A stretch of 28,069 nucleotides of DNA from CAZMFZ01 sp964565665 (GCA_964565665.1 CAZMFZ010000035.1:1-28069), one strand, 5' to 3'. Positions 1 through 8,251 are shown, numbered from the stretch's first letter. Program-made: numbers and translations. The notes: a model not told the origin generated them from the letters alone.

Positions 1-77
1 ATAGAAAGTTTTTACAATTACTTTAGTCTTGTGATTGTGATAAAAGAATTATGATAAAAAATATTGCTATTTTTCGT

Positions 78-2987
78 CTAACCTACAATTGACACAACTA
101 CGCCATCTGGTGCCTTCACATAATCGAATACACGCTTTCCATCTTTTAAATGCCACTTCACATCTATAGTACCGCCATTAGGGTGTGGATACTGCCCCTC
201 TGCAAAGCTTAAAGTATTGGTTTGCACTAGTATTTCTACGTAATTCAAATCGGGTGCTTTAGGAAATCTTATACCAAGCACTTTGCACGAGAGGTAGTAC
301 ATAGGGCTGGCCGACCAGGCATGGCACATACTATTTTGTGTGTGTTTTTCAAAGTATTCAGGTGCAGTTTTATAGTTTTGAGACAGAGCCCAACCCCAGC
401 CATCTTTCATTAATTTTTCCGCTACATCTTGCAAACCGGCTTTGTACAGCCCATCAAAAATGTAGAAACAAAAACTTGGCGATACGTACGTGCCTGCATC
501 GGGGCTGAATCCGTTTACAAACAGCGATCGAAGCTCAAAACTTACGTACTTCTTTATTCTTTCCAATTGGCTTTTTGACACTATGCCGGCTCTCACTGCA
601 AATAAGCTTGCGTGAGCTGAATATGATGTTCTATCTAGGTTATCTGCATAGCAGCCTTTTTCTTCATCCCAAAAGCCTGTATTTATGGATTTTGTAAGTA
701 CATCTATCCGTTTTTGCATGGCATGTGCATCTTTTTCCTTTCCTATTTCTTTGGCTAAGAATACTGCATCTTGCAATGCAATCAAATACGTAATGCTAAA
801 TATACAGTGTACACCTTTAATAGAAAGGTACCCTCTTTTTATGCCTAAGTCTCCATGAAAGCCGCCATAATGTGCAGTTATTCCCATGCGCGTATGCCAT
901 TCGGCATCTAGCAGCAAGTCGTTGGGTCTTTCATCTGCAAGTTTATCAAACCAGCCTAAGTTTTTCACTATAGGAGTCCAATACTCAGCAATCATCTCCT
1001 TGTCTCCTGTATTGTTGTAATATGCTCTAAAGCCCTCTACCGCATTCAAGCAGAAATCTGAAATAGTGTAGCTGCCTGAGTTAGGATATACCGCTCTGAA
1101 TTTTCCTGTAGCGTCATTAGATTGTCCATACAATTCAAAGCACCTTCGCATCAATGCGTGATCTCCAAATACTGCTAAGTTGTTGTAATATTGAATTACA
1201 GTATCACGTATATACATGCCACGTTCTCTGCCTACACAGTCTACGTATGCATCTTCCATAGTGGTAGTTTGTGTACGAAGGCACATCTCCCATATTTGAT
1301 TAAGCAATGGATCTGATGAGATGAAGTTGCCCTTTTTTGTTACAGGGTAGTTTGCAGATTGCAATTCAATTCGTTCAAATTTTACATCAGTTTGCAGGTT
1401 TCGCACCGTCAGGCTTATGTATCTTGTACCACGAGGGTGAGGAGGTAGCCACTCAATTACATCTTCACTGCACAATATTCTGTCGCCATTTTGGTAATGG
1501 TGCATGTGAAACAGGTGTTCATTGTCGCTCGTTAATTGTTCACTGTTACAAAAATCTATAATTGCTCCTTTTACCCCGCTAAATTTAATTGTTGGATAGA
1601 GCAAATGCGTATAGCTTAGGTCTAGCAGTATACAAAACCCAAAGGGATATTCTGCTTTTTTAAAAACTTTATTTGAAAGTGAGTTGTAATCTATTTTTTC
1701 GAAGGCTTCATCGTAGCTGTCCCAAGATGAAGCAAACACTGGGCTTTGGCTCTTATCTTTGTCGCCCATGTTTAGCCAACCGCCTATTTCTTTCAAATCG
1801 TCTTTTTCATCGTAAGGCAGCGCTTTGAGCGACAATGTTTTGTCAAACACCTTGCTTTTCAGCAACGGAGTTCTGTAAAATACAATATCCGAATTCAGGT
1901 TCTTATCTGCAGAAACTTTTATTTTTAAATCTTTAGGGAAAGCAAGGTAAAGACTTACCACATCAAAGTACAACCCCATTTTCCCCATATAGAAATTCCA
2001 ACCTTTTTTCAAGTTGAATAAGCGAATTTTTCTAAGGTTTTTGTTTTCAGAGTAAATACCACCGTCTATTTCTTCCCCATTGAGCCAAGCTTCTGCCCAG
2101 AATGTTTTTACAGGTACTTGCTGGTCTATTTCCGAATAAATATATGTCTTGAAAGCAATGTAGCCTCCGTCATCGTTGGTTTCATTAAAAAAATCAGGCA
2201 CAGGTACAGAGAAAGAATAAATGTCTTCTTCGTATGCCAAAGGCAATATTGATTTTACTTCAATGATGTCTTCAAGAGGCTTGTATTTGAAATAGGGAAT
2301 TTTTCGTACTATCAGCACCCCCCAAGCCGTTTGTGTAGTTAATTCTACAGCAGGTTTCCATGCTTTAGCATCAAAACCGTCTGATTTCCAGCCTTTGTCT
2401 TCTAATGCCTGGTTAAATAAATCTGCTGGGTTTAAGGCAAAGCTTAATTTATTTACAAACTGCGATCGTTCATTGGCAAGTTTCACTTTCCAGTTTTGGC
2501 TGTTAGTATCAAGTGAATAGCTGCTGTTTTCCGTTTTAACAGTTCCCCATCCTACAAAACCGCCTTTGCTAGGTATTGATTTATAGGTCTTCATTCCAAA
2601 ATAATTTACCTGCACGGCAATCACATTTTCTCCTATTTTTAAATAAGGCACTAAATCTTTAGCATCATACACCGGATATCGTGGGTCGAACCGGATTGGG
2701 CCTTGGTTTACAAACTGGCCATTAACAAACAATTGGTAGCTGGTATCGGCAAACAGATTGAAATACGCCTCGGTAGGGCTAGAGTTTAAGGTAAATGCCT
2801 TGCGAAAATTTACATATACATTTCTTCCTTCCCCTGTTTTATCTACCCATATATACTTAGCAGATTTGGGTTTAGGGTCTGTTTTATATTCTTTTTGTTC
2901 GAATAATGTGGTGGCCATTGCATCGTTAAACAACAACCCACCTGCCAAACCAATCCCCGAATTTGTAATGAATTCTCTCCTTTGCAT
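78..2987 (-). CDS. Exported GH78 alpha-L-rhamnosidase-like glycosidase
   Basis: This 969-residue enzyme probably removes terminal alpha-L-rhamnose from plant or microbial glycans outside the cytoplasm. The N-terminus has a twin-arginine pattern (RREFI at residues 3-7, then a Gly/Ala/Leu-rich stretch), suggesting Tat export of a folded protein. Residues about 45-550 are beta-rich, with a jelly-roll-like carbohydrate-binding part near 75-130. The (alpha/alpha)6 catalytic barrel follows. Its motif D583-C-V-G-R-E588-R-G-M-Y-I-R-D595 keeps the D, +5 E, +12 D spacing I recall for Bacillus RhaB (D567/E572/D579). A later acidic residue (E880 or E877), just before C-H-A-W-S-A (H889), could be the fourth active-site residue. 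The tail with G-I-R-F-P and a short beta domain is typical of GH78. No other glycan-use gene is adjacent, so this is not an evident polysaccharide utilization locus. Family is confident; substrate is inferred. Confidence 0.85.
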   Translation of the reverse strand: MQRREFITNSGIGLAGGLLFNDAMATTLFEQKEYKTDPKPKSAKYIWVDKTGEGRNVYVNFRKAFTLNSSPTEAYFNLFADTSYQLFVNGQFVNQGPIRFDPRYPVYDAKDLVPYLKIGENVIAVQVNYFGMKTYKSIPSKGGFVGWGTVKTENSSYSLDTNSQNWKVKLANERSQFVNKLSFALNPADLFNQALEDKGWKSDGFDAKAWKPAVELTTQTAWGVLIVRKIPYFKYKPLEDIIEVKSILPLAYEEDIYSFSVPVPDFFNETNDDGGYIAFKTYIYSEIDQQVPVKTFWAEAWLNGEEIDGGIYSENKNLRKIRLFNLKKGWNFYMGKMGLYFDVVSLYLAFPKDLKIKVSADKNLNSDIVFYRTPLLKSKVFDKTLSLKALPYDEKDDLKEIGGWLNMGDKDKSQSPVFASSWDSYDEAFEKIDYNSLSNKVFKKAEYPFGFCILLDLSYTHLLYPTIKFSGVKGAIIDFCNSEQLTSDNEHLFHMHHYQNGDRILCSEDVIEWLPPHPRGTRYISLTVRNLQTDVKFERIELQSANYPVTKKGNFISSDPLLNQIWEMCLRTQTTTMEDAYVDCVGRERGMYIRDTVIQYYNNLAVFGDHALMRRCFELYGQSNDATGKFRAVYPNSGSYTISDFCLNAVEGFRAYYNNTGDKEMIAEYWTPIVKNLGWFDKLADERPNDLLLDAEWHTRMGITAHYGGFHGDLGIKRGYLSIKGVHCIFSITYLIALQDAVFLAKEIGKEKDAHAMQKRIDVLTKSINTGFWDEEKGCYADNLDRTSYSAHASLFAVRAGIVSKSQLERIKKYVSFELRSLFVNGFSPDAGTYVSPSFCFYIFDGLYKAGLQDVAEKLMKDGWGWALSQNYKTAPEYFEKHTQNSMCHAWSASPMYYLSCKVLGIRFPKAPDLNYVEILVQTNTLSFAEGQYPHPNGGTIDVKWHLKDGKRVFDYVKAPDGVVVSIVG

Positions 2988-3013
2988 TCCAATAATTTTG
3001 TGTATAAAAAGTA

Positions 3014-3046
3014 CAAAAATAAATGAATTTACTTATAATGTGCAAT
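3014..3046 (-). promoter_or_regulatory. Candidate promoter of the GH78 gene
   Basis: On the minus strand a TATTTTTG box (3014-3021) matches the Bacteroidota -7 consensus TAnnTTTG. An ATTG (3043-3046) lies 21 bases upstream, close to the usual -33 spacing of about 19. The predicted transcript start leaves a leader of roughly 20 bases. It abuts the terminator of the upstream lepB transcript, so the GH78 gene seems to be its own unit. Inferred from motif only. Confidence 0.45.
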
Positions 3047-3087
3047 AAAAAAGCCTCAATTCAAATTGTGTGAATCGAGGCTTTTTT
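3047..3087 (-). terminator. Rho-independent terminator after lepB
   Basis: A long hairpin: AAAAAAGCCTCAATTC (3047-3062) pairs with GAATCGAGGCTTTTTT (3072-3087) with one A/C mismatch and a 9-base loop. It is U-rich on both strands and therefore potentially bidirectional. It lies just past the lepB stop codon (3103), so it most likely ends the parA-to-lepB transcript. Confidence 0.85.
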
Positions 3088-3102
3088 AAAATGTAAAAAT
3101 TT

Positions 3103-4260
3103 CTATTTTACTACTGAAAACAAGCGTTTCCACCGTATCTTTTCTATCAGATTGGCATTATAATCTAGTGATAGCCATATAAACACTGCTTTGCCTACAA
3201 TATGATCAGCTGGTACAAAGCCCCAAAACCTTGAGTCGAGTGAATTATGTCGGTTATCACCCATCATAAAATAATAGTCTTGTTTGAATGTGTAGCTGTT
3301 TACTTCGTTGTTATCTATATAAAGCTTGCCAGCTTTCACTTCTATTTTCTCATTGTTTTCGTATTTTCTGATTACCAGTTCATACAAAGGCAGGGTAGTA
3401 GAGTCTATTGTAATAGTCATTCCCTTGGCTGGAATCACCAAAGGGCCAAAATTATCGGCATTCCAACTGAACTTCTCAGGTAGGCTTGGATAAACTCTCG
3501 GGTCTGCTTGTCCAGCAGGCTCTTTTTGTATTTCAACTCCATTCACAAACGGAAATTTCTTTATTTCTGCCACAGCTTCATTGGTTGCAAACATCAAATA
3601 TCCATTTTGATAATGTCTGGTATCATTCGCATCTACACCCATTTTTTTAAATGTTCTTTCACTAATTACTTCGTTTGTTTGCACAAAATAATCGTACTGC
3701 ATCTGTTTTGGATTTTCAGAAGGCTTGTTATCCAAATACACCTGCATATCTCGTACCTCTAGCGTATCACCAGCAGTTCCAATACATCGTTTTATATAGT
3801 TTGTTTTCAAATCTGTTGGGTAGCCTTCATCCGCAGGCCAGTTAAATACCACACAATCCCCTTTCTTAACTTCAGAAAAGCCTGGAAAGCGATACGAAGG
3901 CAATTTTATCCAATCAAGATAAGATGGAATAGGCGTTCCCCATATAGTCTGATGCGTTAGCGGCACTTGCAATGGCGTAATTGGGGTACGTGAACCATAA
4001 TGAAGCTTGCTAACAAACAAAAAATCTCCCACCAGCAGCGACTTCTCCATCGAAGGCGTGGGTATCGTATATGCCTCAAAGGTTGCCCATCGAATAAGCG
4101 TAGCTGCCACCACGGCAAACAAGATTGATTCACCCCACTCCTTGAAATGCTCTTTAACCGTTACTGGTTTCTTCTTATATGGATCGTAGGGAATCCATAA
4201 ACCAAGGGAAAGAACTACAAACGTCCACTCCCACCACTGCCATATTTTTTTCTTAGCCAC
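3103..4260 (-). CDS. lepB: Signal peptidase I (LepB)
   Basis: This is the membrane serine protease that removes signal peptides from exported proteins. Two N-terminal hydrophobic stretches (about 11-24 and 45-61) anchor it. The catalytic serine is S70 in P-T-P-S-M-E-K-S, the catalytic lysine K157 in N-Y-I-K-R-C-I-G-T-A-G-D, and the box E motif G-D-N-R-x-x-S-L-D-S-R lies at 334-344. At 385 residues it is longer than minimal forms because of a large insertion between K157 and box E, common in Bacteroidota. The start is GTG (4258-4260): no in-frame ATG exists upstream before a stop, and the next methionine would remove the anchors. It is the last gene of the parA-parB-DUF5683-dapB-lepB series and is followed by a terminator. 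Confidence 0.93.
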   Translation of the reverse strand: MAKKKIWQWWEWTFVVLSLGLWIPYDPYKKKPVTVKEHFKEWGESILFAVVAATLIRWATFEAYTIPTPSMEKSLLVGDFLFVSKLHYGSRTPITPLQVPLTHQTIWGTPIPSYLDWIKLPSYRFPGFSEVKKGDCVVFNWPADEGYPTDLKTNYIKRCIGTAGDTLEVRDMQVYLDNKPSENPKQMQYDYFVQTNEVISERTFKKMGVDANDTRHYQNGYLMFATNEAVAEIKKFPFVNGVEIQKEPAGQADPRVYPSLPEKFSWNADNFGPLVIPAKGMTITIDSTTLPLYELVIRKYENNEKIEVKAGKLYIDNNEVNSYTFKQDYYFMMGDNRHNSLDSRFWGFVPADHIVGKAVFIWLSLDYNANLIEKIRWKRLFSVVK

Positions 4261-4330
4261 TTTACTTAATGTTTAATGATGAATGATAAATGTTGAATGT
4301 CAAATCACTAATTACTATTTAATAATTTGT

Positions 4331-5050
4331 TTACAAGTCGAGTACTTCTTTCATAGTGAAAAAACCTTTTTTGTTGCTAATGTATTCTGCCGCCACCACT
4401 GCCCCGGTCGCAAAGCCCTCTCTGTTAAAGGCAGTATGAGTGAGTGCTATACTGTCGATAGGTGAAGTATACAAAACGGTATGTATGCCTGGTACATTGT
4501 GTTCTCTTTTATGATTTATATACAATTCCTTCTGCACCAGTTTATCTCGGTCTATTGTCCATTTCTCTTTTCTTTGCAGATGAGTAAGCACGCCTTCTGC
4601 CGCTGTAATTGCTGTGCCCGAAGGGGCATCTTGCTTATACACATGGTGTATTTCTTCCATCGTTACATCATAATCTTCATGGGAATTCATCAATGCAGCA
4701 AGCTTCTCGTTCACCGCCCAGAAAATATTAACCCCAATGCTGTAATTGGATGAATAGCATAATGCACCATTTTTCATAGCCCTAAGCGACTGTATTTCAG
4801 GCATTTTCTCAAGCCAACCCGTAGTGCCACACACAATAGGTATACCGCTCTCAAGCGAATAAGTCAAATTGGCAAAGGCCGAAGTAGGATGTGTAAATTC
4901 AATGGCAGCATCTACATTCGAACTGTTAAACTTCTTCAAATCTTCGGCATTGTCCACATCTATTTTGCCTACAATTTGGTGCCCACGTTTGGCAGCAATG
5001 CCCTCAATGGCTTTGCCCATTTTACCGTATCCTATCAGCAGTATTTTCAT
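4331..5050 (-). CDS. dapB: 4-hydroxy-tetrahydrodipicolinate reductase
   Basis: DapB reduces the dehydrated product of DapA to tetrahydrodipicolinate with NAD(P)H, in the pathway to diaminopimelate and lysine. The N-terminal Rossmann motif G-Y-G-K-M-G is at 7-12. The catalytic signature E-E-I-H-H-V-Y-K-Q-D-A-P-S-G-T is at 132-146, with H135/H136 and K139 in the expected places. At 239 residues it is slightly shorter than the E. coli enzyme, as is usual in Bacteroidota. It sits between the DUF5683 gene and lepB, in the same direction, with gaps of about 100 and 70 bases. The next enzyme of the pathway, DapD, is encoded on the opposite strand at 10023-10832. Confidence 0.95.
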   Translation of the reverse strand: MKILLIGYGKMGKAIEGIAAKRGHQIVGKIDVDNAEDLKKFNSSNVDAAIEFTHPTSAFANLTYSLESGIPIVCGTTGWLEKMPEIQSLRAMKNGALCYSSNYSIGVNIFWAVNEKLAALMNSHEDYDVTMEEIHHVYKQDAPSGTAITAAEGVLTHLQRKEKWTIDRDKLVQKELYINHKREHNVPGIHTVLYTSPIDSIALTHTAFNREGFATGAVVAAEYISNKKGFFTMKEVLDL

Positions 5051-5149
5051 ATATTAAAAAGCCATATCACCCATAAGGGGATAGAGTTTAGTTAGTTTAT
5101 TTTCGTTTTTCAATTCCTATATCTCGAGTCTTTAAAGCTATACTTAAAT

Positions 5150-5941
5150 CTAATATCTAATATCTTTGACTTTTTTTCTATTGTCGGTAAAGCTCAAATT
5201 CAGATTCAACCCCAGCTGTGGTATTCCCATTGGCGATATAAAAGTCGGCTCAATTTTCATTGAAAGCTTATCCGAAACATCAAATTTGGCAAAGTGAGCA
5301 TCTACAGAAGCATCCATGATATTCATCACATAAGTAAGCAAAAAGAATACAGCCATATAGTCGCGGGTTCTGCGGGCATCATCTCTTCTAAACTCTAGCA
5401 GCCTAACAGCTCTGCTTCCTGGTACAGTATCAAAAGGCAGTATTTCATTGGAATATTTTGAATAAATGTCATTATATCTATCAATTGCTTCACTTCTTGA
5501 TATGCTTTCAGAAAAATTATCGGGATTCTTTTTAAACGTATATACATATCCACTTCTAAAATCTTCATACCGAGTATTATTGCTTATCACCAAGTACCCA
5601 AATGTACCCATCAAGCTCCAAAAAATGGGTATTTTCCAAAATTTTCCATTGTAGGCTTGCCCTAATCCAGGTAAAAAGGTAGAAGCTAAGGAGGCTATAA
5701 TCGGATTGTTTTTCAGTCCATATTTCTCTTTTACCACTTTTGCGGTGTCTTCGCTTGTGGTATCATTTACCATTGTACCCTGAGGCGTGGTATTGTACTG
5801 CGATTGAGGATTTGTGTTTGGGTTATTCGGATTACCTAAATTATTGTAAGGATCATTATAGTTGGGGGTTTGCTGAGCTTGCATTGAAAACGACACTAAC
5901 AAACTGAAAACACAATAAAAATACAGGCAGCTCCTTTTCAC
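5150..5941 (-). CDS. DUF5683 family exported protein
   Basis: A 263-residue protein of unknown function found next to parB and dapB in many Bacteroidota. It has an N-terminal signal peptide (hydrophobic residues about 7-20, ending near M-Q-A-Q-Q), then an Asn/Pro-rich linker (25-60). The DUF5683 core follows with hydrophobic segments: S-L-A-S-T-F-L-P-G-L-G-Q-A-Y-N-G-K-F-W (about 84-102), a likely membrane helix after it, and another near 195-210. The start is GTG at 5939-5941, overlapping the parB stop codon by one base (TAGTG). That suggests translational coupling to parB. The Leu-Pro-Gly-Leu-Gly-Gln motif resembles TM2-type membrane proteins. Family assignment is confident; the role is not known. 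Confidence 0.85.
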   Translation of the reverse strand: MKRSCLYFYCVFSLLVSFSMQAQQTPNYNDPYNNLGNPNNPNTNPQSQYNTTPQGTMVNDTTSEDTAKVVKEKYGLKNNPIIASLASTFLPGLGQAYNGKFWKIPIFWSLMGTFGYLVISNNTRYEDFRSGYVYTFKKNPDNFSESISRSEAIDRYNDIYSKYSNEILPFDTVPGSRAVRLLEFRRDDARRTRDYMAVFFLLTYVMNIMDASVDAHFAKFDVSDKLSMKIEPTFISPMGIPQLGLNLNLSFTDNRKKVKDIRY

Positions 5942-6840
5942 TAAATTAATGCTAATATTTCCAATATGCGGTTGAAATCTTCTGTTGAATAAAACGGAAT
6001 TTTAATTTCACCTTCATTTTTTTCGTTAACTTTCAAATTTACTTTCGTCCCGAAATGGTTAGAAAGTGTGCTTTGCAACTTTCTATATTCATGCTGTGGC
6101 GGATTTGACGATGGTTTTGCGGTAGGTTTACTATTTACTTTTGGGGCAGCCATTTCACGCACCACTTCTTCCGTTTTACGAACCGAAAGTTCTTCATTCA
6201 TTATTCTTTTGAAAACCGCCAATTGGTTTTCTACGCTATCAATCGAGATAATAGCTCTGGCGTGGCCAAAACTTATTTTATTATCCCTTACCGCAATTTG
6301 AATGTCTGGTGGCAACTTTAATAAACGCAAGTAATTGGCTACAGTAGCTCTATTTTTACCTACTCTATCGCCTAATTCTTCTTGTTTTAAGCTACATTCT
6401 GTCATCAGTCGCTGGTAACTGAGCGAAATTTCGATTGGATTTAAGTTTTCCCTTTGAATATTTTCAATCAATGCCATTTCCAGCATTTGCTGATCGTCAG
6501 CAATACGTACATAAGCCGGAATAGCAGTTAAGCCTGCCAATTTGGAAGCCCTGTACCTGCGTTCGCCCGAAATAATTTGATACTGCTTTTCTGCCAGTTT
6601 GCGTACTGTAATAGGCTGAATAATGCCTTGTACTTTGATAGATTCGGCCAATTCTAACAGTGCATCTTCATCAAAATAGTTTCTGGGCTGAAATGTATTT
6701 ACTTCAATCTGCTCCAGCGGAATATCATTAATATTAGAAGTACCTGAATGCGGATACTCCATTTCCGGCTCGTCAGCATCGGAAATCAAGGCTGCCAATC
6801 CACGTCCTAGTACACTTTTTCTGGGTTTGTTGTCTGCCAC
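5941..6840 (-). CDS. parB: Chromosome-partitioning protein ParB (Spo0J-like)
   Basis: ParB binds parS sites near the origin and spreads as a CTP-dependent clamp, working with the ATPase ParA in origin segregation. The start region has the chromosomal ParB signature L-G-R-G-L-A-A-L (11-18). The CTP-binding motif G-E-R-R-Y-R-A-S is at 92-99, and E-N-I-Q-R-E-N at 126-132 corresponds to the second conserved nucleotide-binding box. A helix-turn-helix follows at about 151-176. A Pro/Lys-rich linker leads to a C-terminal dimerisation domain (about 250-299). The start is GTG (6838-6840): upstream codons in this frame reach a stop without ATG. The stop codon overlaps the GTG of the next gene. parA lies upstream, separated by a 0.5-kb insert. 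Confidence 0.93.
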   Translation of the reverse strand: MADNKPRKSVLGRGLAALISDADEPEMEYPHSGTSNINDIPLEQIEVNTFQPRNYFDEDALLELAESIKVQGIIQPITVRKLAEKQYQIISGERRYRASKLAGLTAIPAYVRIADDQQMLEMALIENIQRENLNPIEISLSYQRLMTECSLKQEELGDRVGKNRATVANYLRLLKLPPDIQIAVRDNKISFGHARAIISIDSVENQLAVFKRIMNEELSVRKTEEVVREMAAPKVNSKPTAKPSSNPPQHEYRKLQSTLSNHFGTKVNLKVNEKNEGEIKIPFYSTEDFNRILEILALI

Positions 6841-6910
6841 TATTATTGATGTTGTGCTAAAAGTATTTATAATTTAATATACAACCTAAGCGGTAGTAAA
6901 GCAAAAGTTT

Positions 6911-7051
6911 TTACTTAGGATTTTGATGTTTTGATGATTTGGAAATCAGAGAAAATTTCTTTACCATTCTATCTAAACCCTCTCTTTCGTCTTCTTCTGT
7001 CCAAAAACTTGGTTTTGGTGGTGGAGAGTCAAGTTTTCTTGTTGCTTTCAT
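6911..7051 (-). CDS. Small BrnA-like candidate antitoxin
   Basis: A 46-codon gene beginning with ATG (7049-7051) inside the end of the toxin-like gene (23-base overlap) and ending with TAA at 6911-6913. The product is basic at both ends, with P-P-P-K-P-S-F-W-T-E-E-D-E-R-E (residues 10-24). This recalls the Pro-x-Phe-x-(S/T)-E-E-E-E segment at the start of CopG/BrnA-type antitoxins that pair with BrnT-like toxins. The usual antitoxin is longer and carries a ribbon-helix-helix, so this copy may be shortened or decayed. Gene order (toxin first, overlapping antitoxin second) fits BrnTA. Family call is tentative. Confidence 0.4.
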   Translation of the reverse strand: MKATRKLDSPPPKPSFWTEEDEREGLDRMVKKFSLISKSSKHQNPK

Positions 7052-7256
7052 ATAATTTCTTAGCGTTTTTATTGTTTGGAATACAAGTAAAGGGTCTTAT
7101 TTTAGCATCAGTTATTTCAAATGCAATATACAAAACCCTGTTCAAATTGCTTTTGCCAATACATATATATTCATCATTCCCAAATCTTCCTATTCTGTTA
7201 TAATATTCAATTCTAAACTCATAAAAAACGGATTCAATTTCTTCAATTGAGTTCAT
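7029..7256 (-). CDS. BrnT-like (DUF497-type) toxin fragment
   Basis: A 75-residue reading frame. The pattern S-I-E-E-I-E-S-V-F (3-11), Y-I-C-I-G-K (30-35), N-R-V-L-Y-I-A-F-E (38-46), K-I-R-P-F-T (51-56) and a final K-K-L-Y-E resembles BrnT-type RNase toxins and their relatives (EEVEEV, then IG, GR-L-x-V, IR-I-I-S-A-R, RxxYE). The usual first 20-25 residues, with a W-D-x-x-N segment, are missing in this frame. The codons immediately upstream run open to a TAA near 7290 without ATG. A different frame at 7274-7324 encodes M-H-R-L-L-C-F-W-D-T-H-N, which resembles the lost N-terminus. A frameshifted, inactive toxin is therefore plausible. It lies between parA and parB, on the same strand. Confidence 0.45.
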   Translation of the reverse strand: MNSIEEIESVFYEFRIEYYNRIGRFGNDEYICIGKSNLNRVLYIAFEITDAKIRPFTCIPNNKNAKKLYESNKKT

Positions 7257-7347
7257 TCTCTCTGGATGGTCTGTTATGCAGTGCTTGCGTTATGCGTATC
7301 CCAGAAGCAAAGAAGTCGATGCATTTAATTCATTAATTTCCTATAAT

Positions 7348-8124
7348 CTATGCTGCTTTTTTTTTATTCCTTTCTACCACCTCTTTTGCCAAATTCAAAT
7401 ATGCAATTGCTCCTTTGCTTTCTGCATCGTAAGCGATTACTGGAATACCGAAACTTGGCGATTCACTCAATTTTACATTTCTAGGAATGATAGTTTTAAA
7501 TACCATTTGAGGAAAATTTTTATTTACTTCTTCCACCACTTGATTACTCAATCGAATACGCAAATCGTACATTGTGAGCAGCATTCCCTCAATTTCCAAA
7601 TGCGTGTTTAATCTTTTTTGAATCAATTGAATGGTTTTCAGCAATTTGCCCAAGCCTTCCAAAGCAAAATATTCGCATTGAATCGGGATAAGCACCGAAT
7701 GTGCGGCAGTAAGGGCATTTACAGTAATTAACCCCAAAGAAGGAGAACAATCTATTAGGATATAATCGTATTTGTCGTTGATGGTTTTGAATGTTTCCCG
7801 CATTCTGTCTTCACGATTTTCTACATCAGTAAGGTCAAATTCAGCACCTACCAAATCGATATGAGCTGGAAGAATATCTAAGAAATCAACTGACGTTTTT
7901 TTAACAGCAGTCGCAGCATCTACGCCTTTAATCATGCACTCGTAAATGCTGGCATCTTTTACTTTTGGGTCGAAGCCCAAGCCTGAGGTTGAATTGGCCT
8001 GTGGATCGGCATCTACCAATAAAGTTCTGTATTCTAAGGCTGCAAAACTAGCTCCGAGGTTGATTGCGGTAGTAGTTTTACCAACACCTCCTTTCTGGTT
8101 GGCAATAGCAATAATTTTAGCCAT
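7348..8124 (-). CDS. parA: Chromosome-partitioning ATPase ParA (Soj-like)
   Basis: ParA is a deviant Walker ATPase that binds DNA nonspecifically as an ATP dimer and moves ParB-parS complexes. The deviant Walker A motif K-G-G-V-G-K-T-T is at 11-18, with the signature lysine K11. The A' motif V-D-A-D-P-Q-A-N is near residues 37-44, and Walker B I-L-I-D-C-S-P-S-L-G is near 120-130. At 258 residues with no N-terminal helix-turn-helix it is the small chromosomal Soj type, not a plasmid P1-like ParA. It starts with ATG and is transcribed divergently from the solute-binding protein gene. It is the first gene of the minus-strand series parA, (toxin-antitoxin remnant), parB, DUF5683, dapB, lepB. Confidence 0.95.
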   Translation of the reverse strand: MAKIIAIANQKGGVGKTTTAINLGASFAALEYRTLLVDADPQANSTSGLGFDPKVKDASIYECMIKGVDAATAVKKTSVDFLDILPAHIDLVGAEFDLTDVENREDRMRETFKTINDKYDYILIDCSPSLGLITVNALTAAHSVLIPIQCEYFALEGLGKLLKTIQLIQKRLNTHLEIEGMLLTMYDLRIRLSNQVVEEVNKNFPQMVFKTIIPRNVKLSESPSFGIPVIAYDAESKGAIAYLNLAKEVVERNKKKAA

Positions 8125-8235
8125 TTGTTTGGGTATAGGGTTTAAATATTTAGAATTTGGTTTTAAAATTCAAGGGTTACATTAAATTAAAAGTCAAATT
8201 TATTGGGCTTGTTAATTCTCAATTCACATTTCCAT

Positions 8236-8243
8236 TAGCTTTG
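8236..8243 (+). promoter_or_regulatory. -7 box for the solute-binding protein gene
   Basis: TAGCTTTG matches the Bacteroidota -7 consensus TAnnTTTG, about 37 bases before the ATG at 8281. A TTG at 8209-8211 lies 24 bases upstream, longer than the ideal 19. It abuts an opposite-facing -7 box (8244-8251). Confidence 0.4.
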
Positions 8244-8251
8244 CAAAGATA
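8244..8251 (-). promoter_or_regulatory. -7 box facing parA
   Basis: On the minus strand this reads TATCTTTG, again matching TAnnTTTG. It would give a leader of roughly 110 bases before the parA ATG at 8124. No good -33 TTG is visible upstream on this strand, so confidence is limited. Confidence 0.35.

Noticed and set aside
1337..1561. Plus-strand frame inside the GH78 gene
   Set aside because: Fully antisense to a confident gene, with no family features or promoter.
5057..5082. Imperfect hairpin (TATCACCC...GGGGATA) between the DUF5683 gene and dapB
   Set aside because: Short stem with a bulge and no T-tract; too weak to call a terminator or riboswitch. No lysine riboswitch features are seen before dapB.
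6931..7203. 90-codon plus-strand frame between parB and parA
   Set aside because: It lies opposite the toxin-like and antitoxin-like frames, has no recognisable family, and its hydrophobic content reflects the antisense of charged codons.
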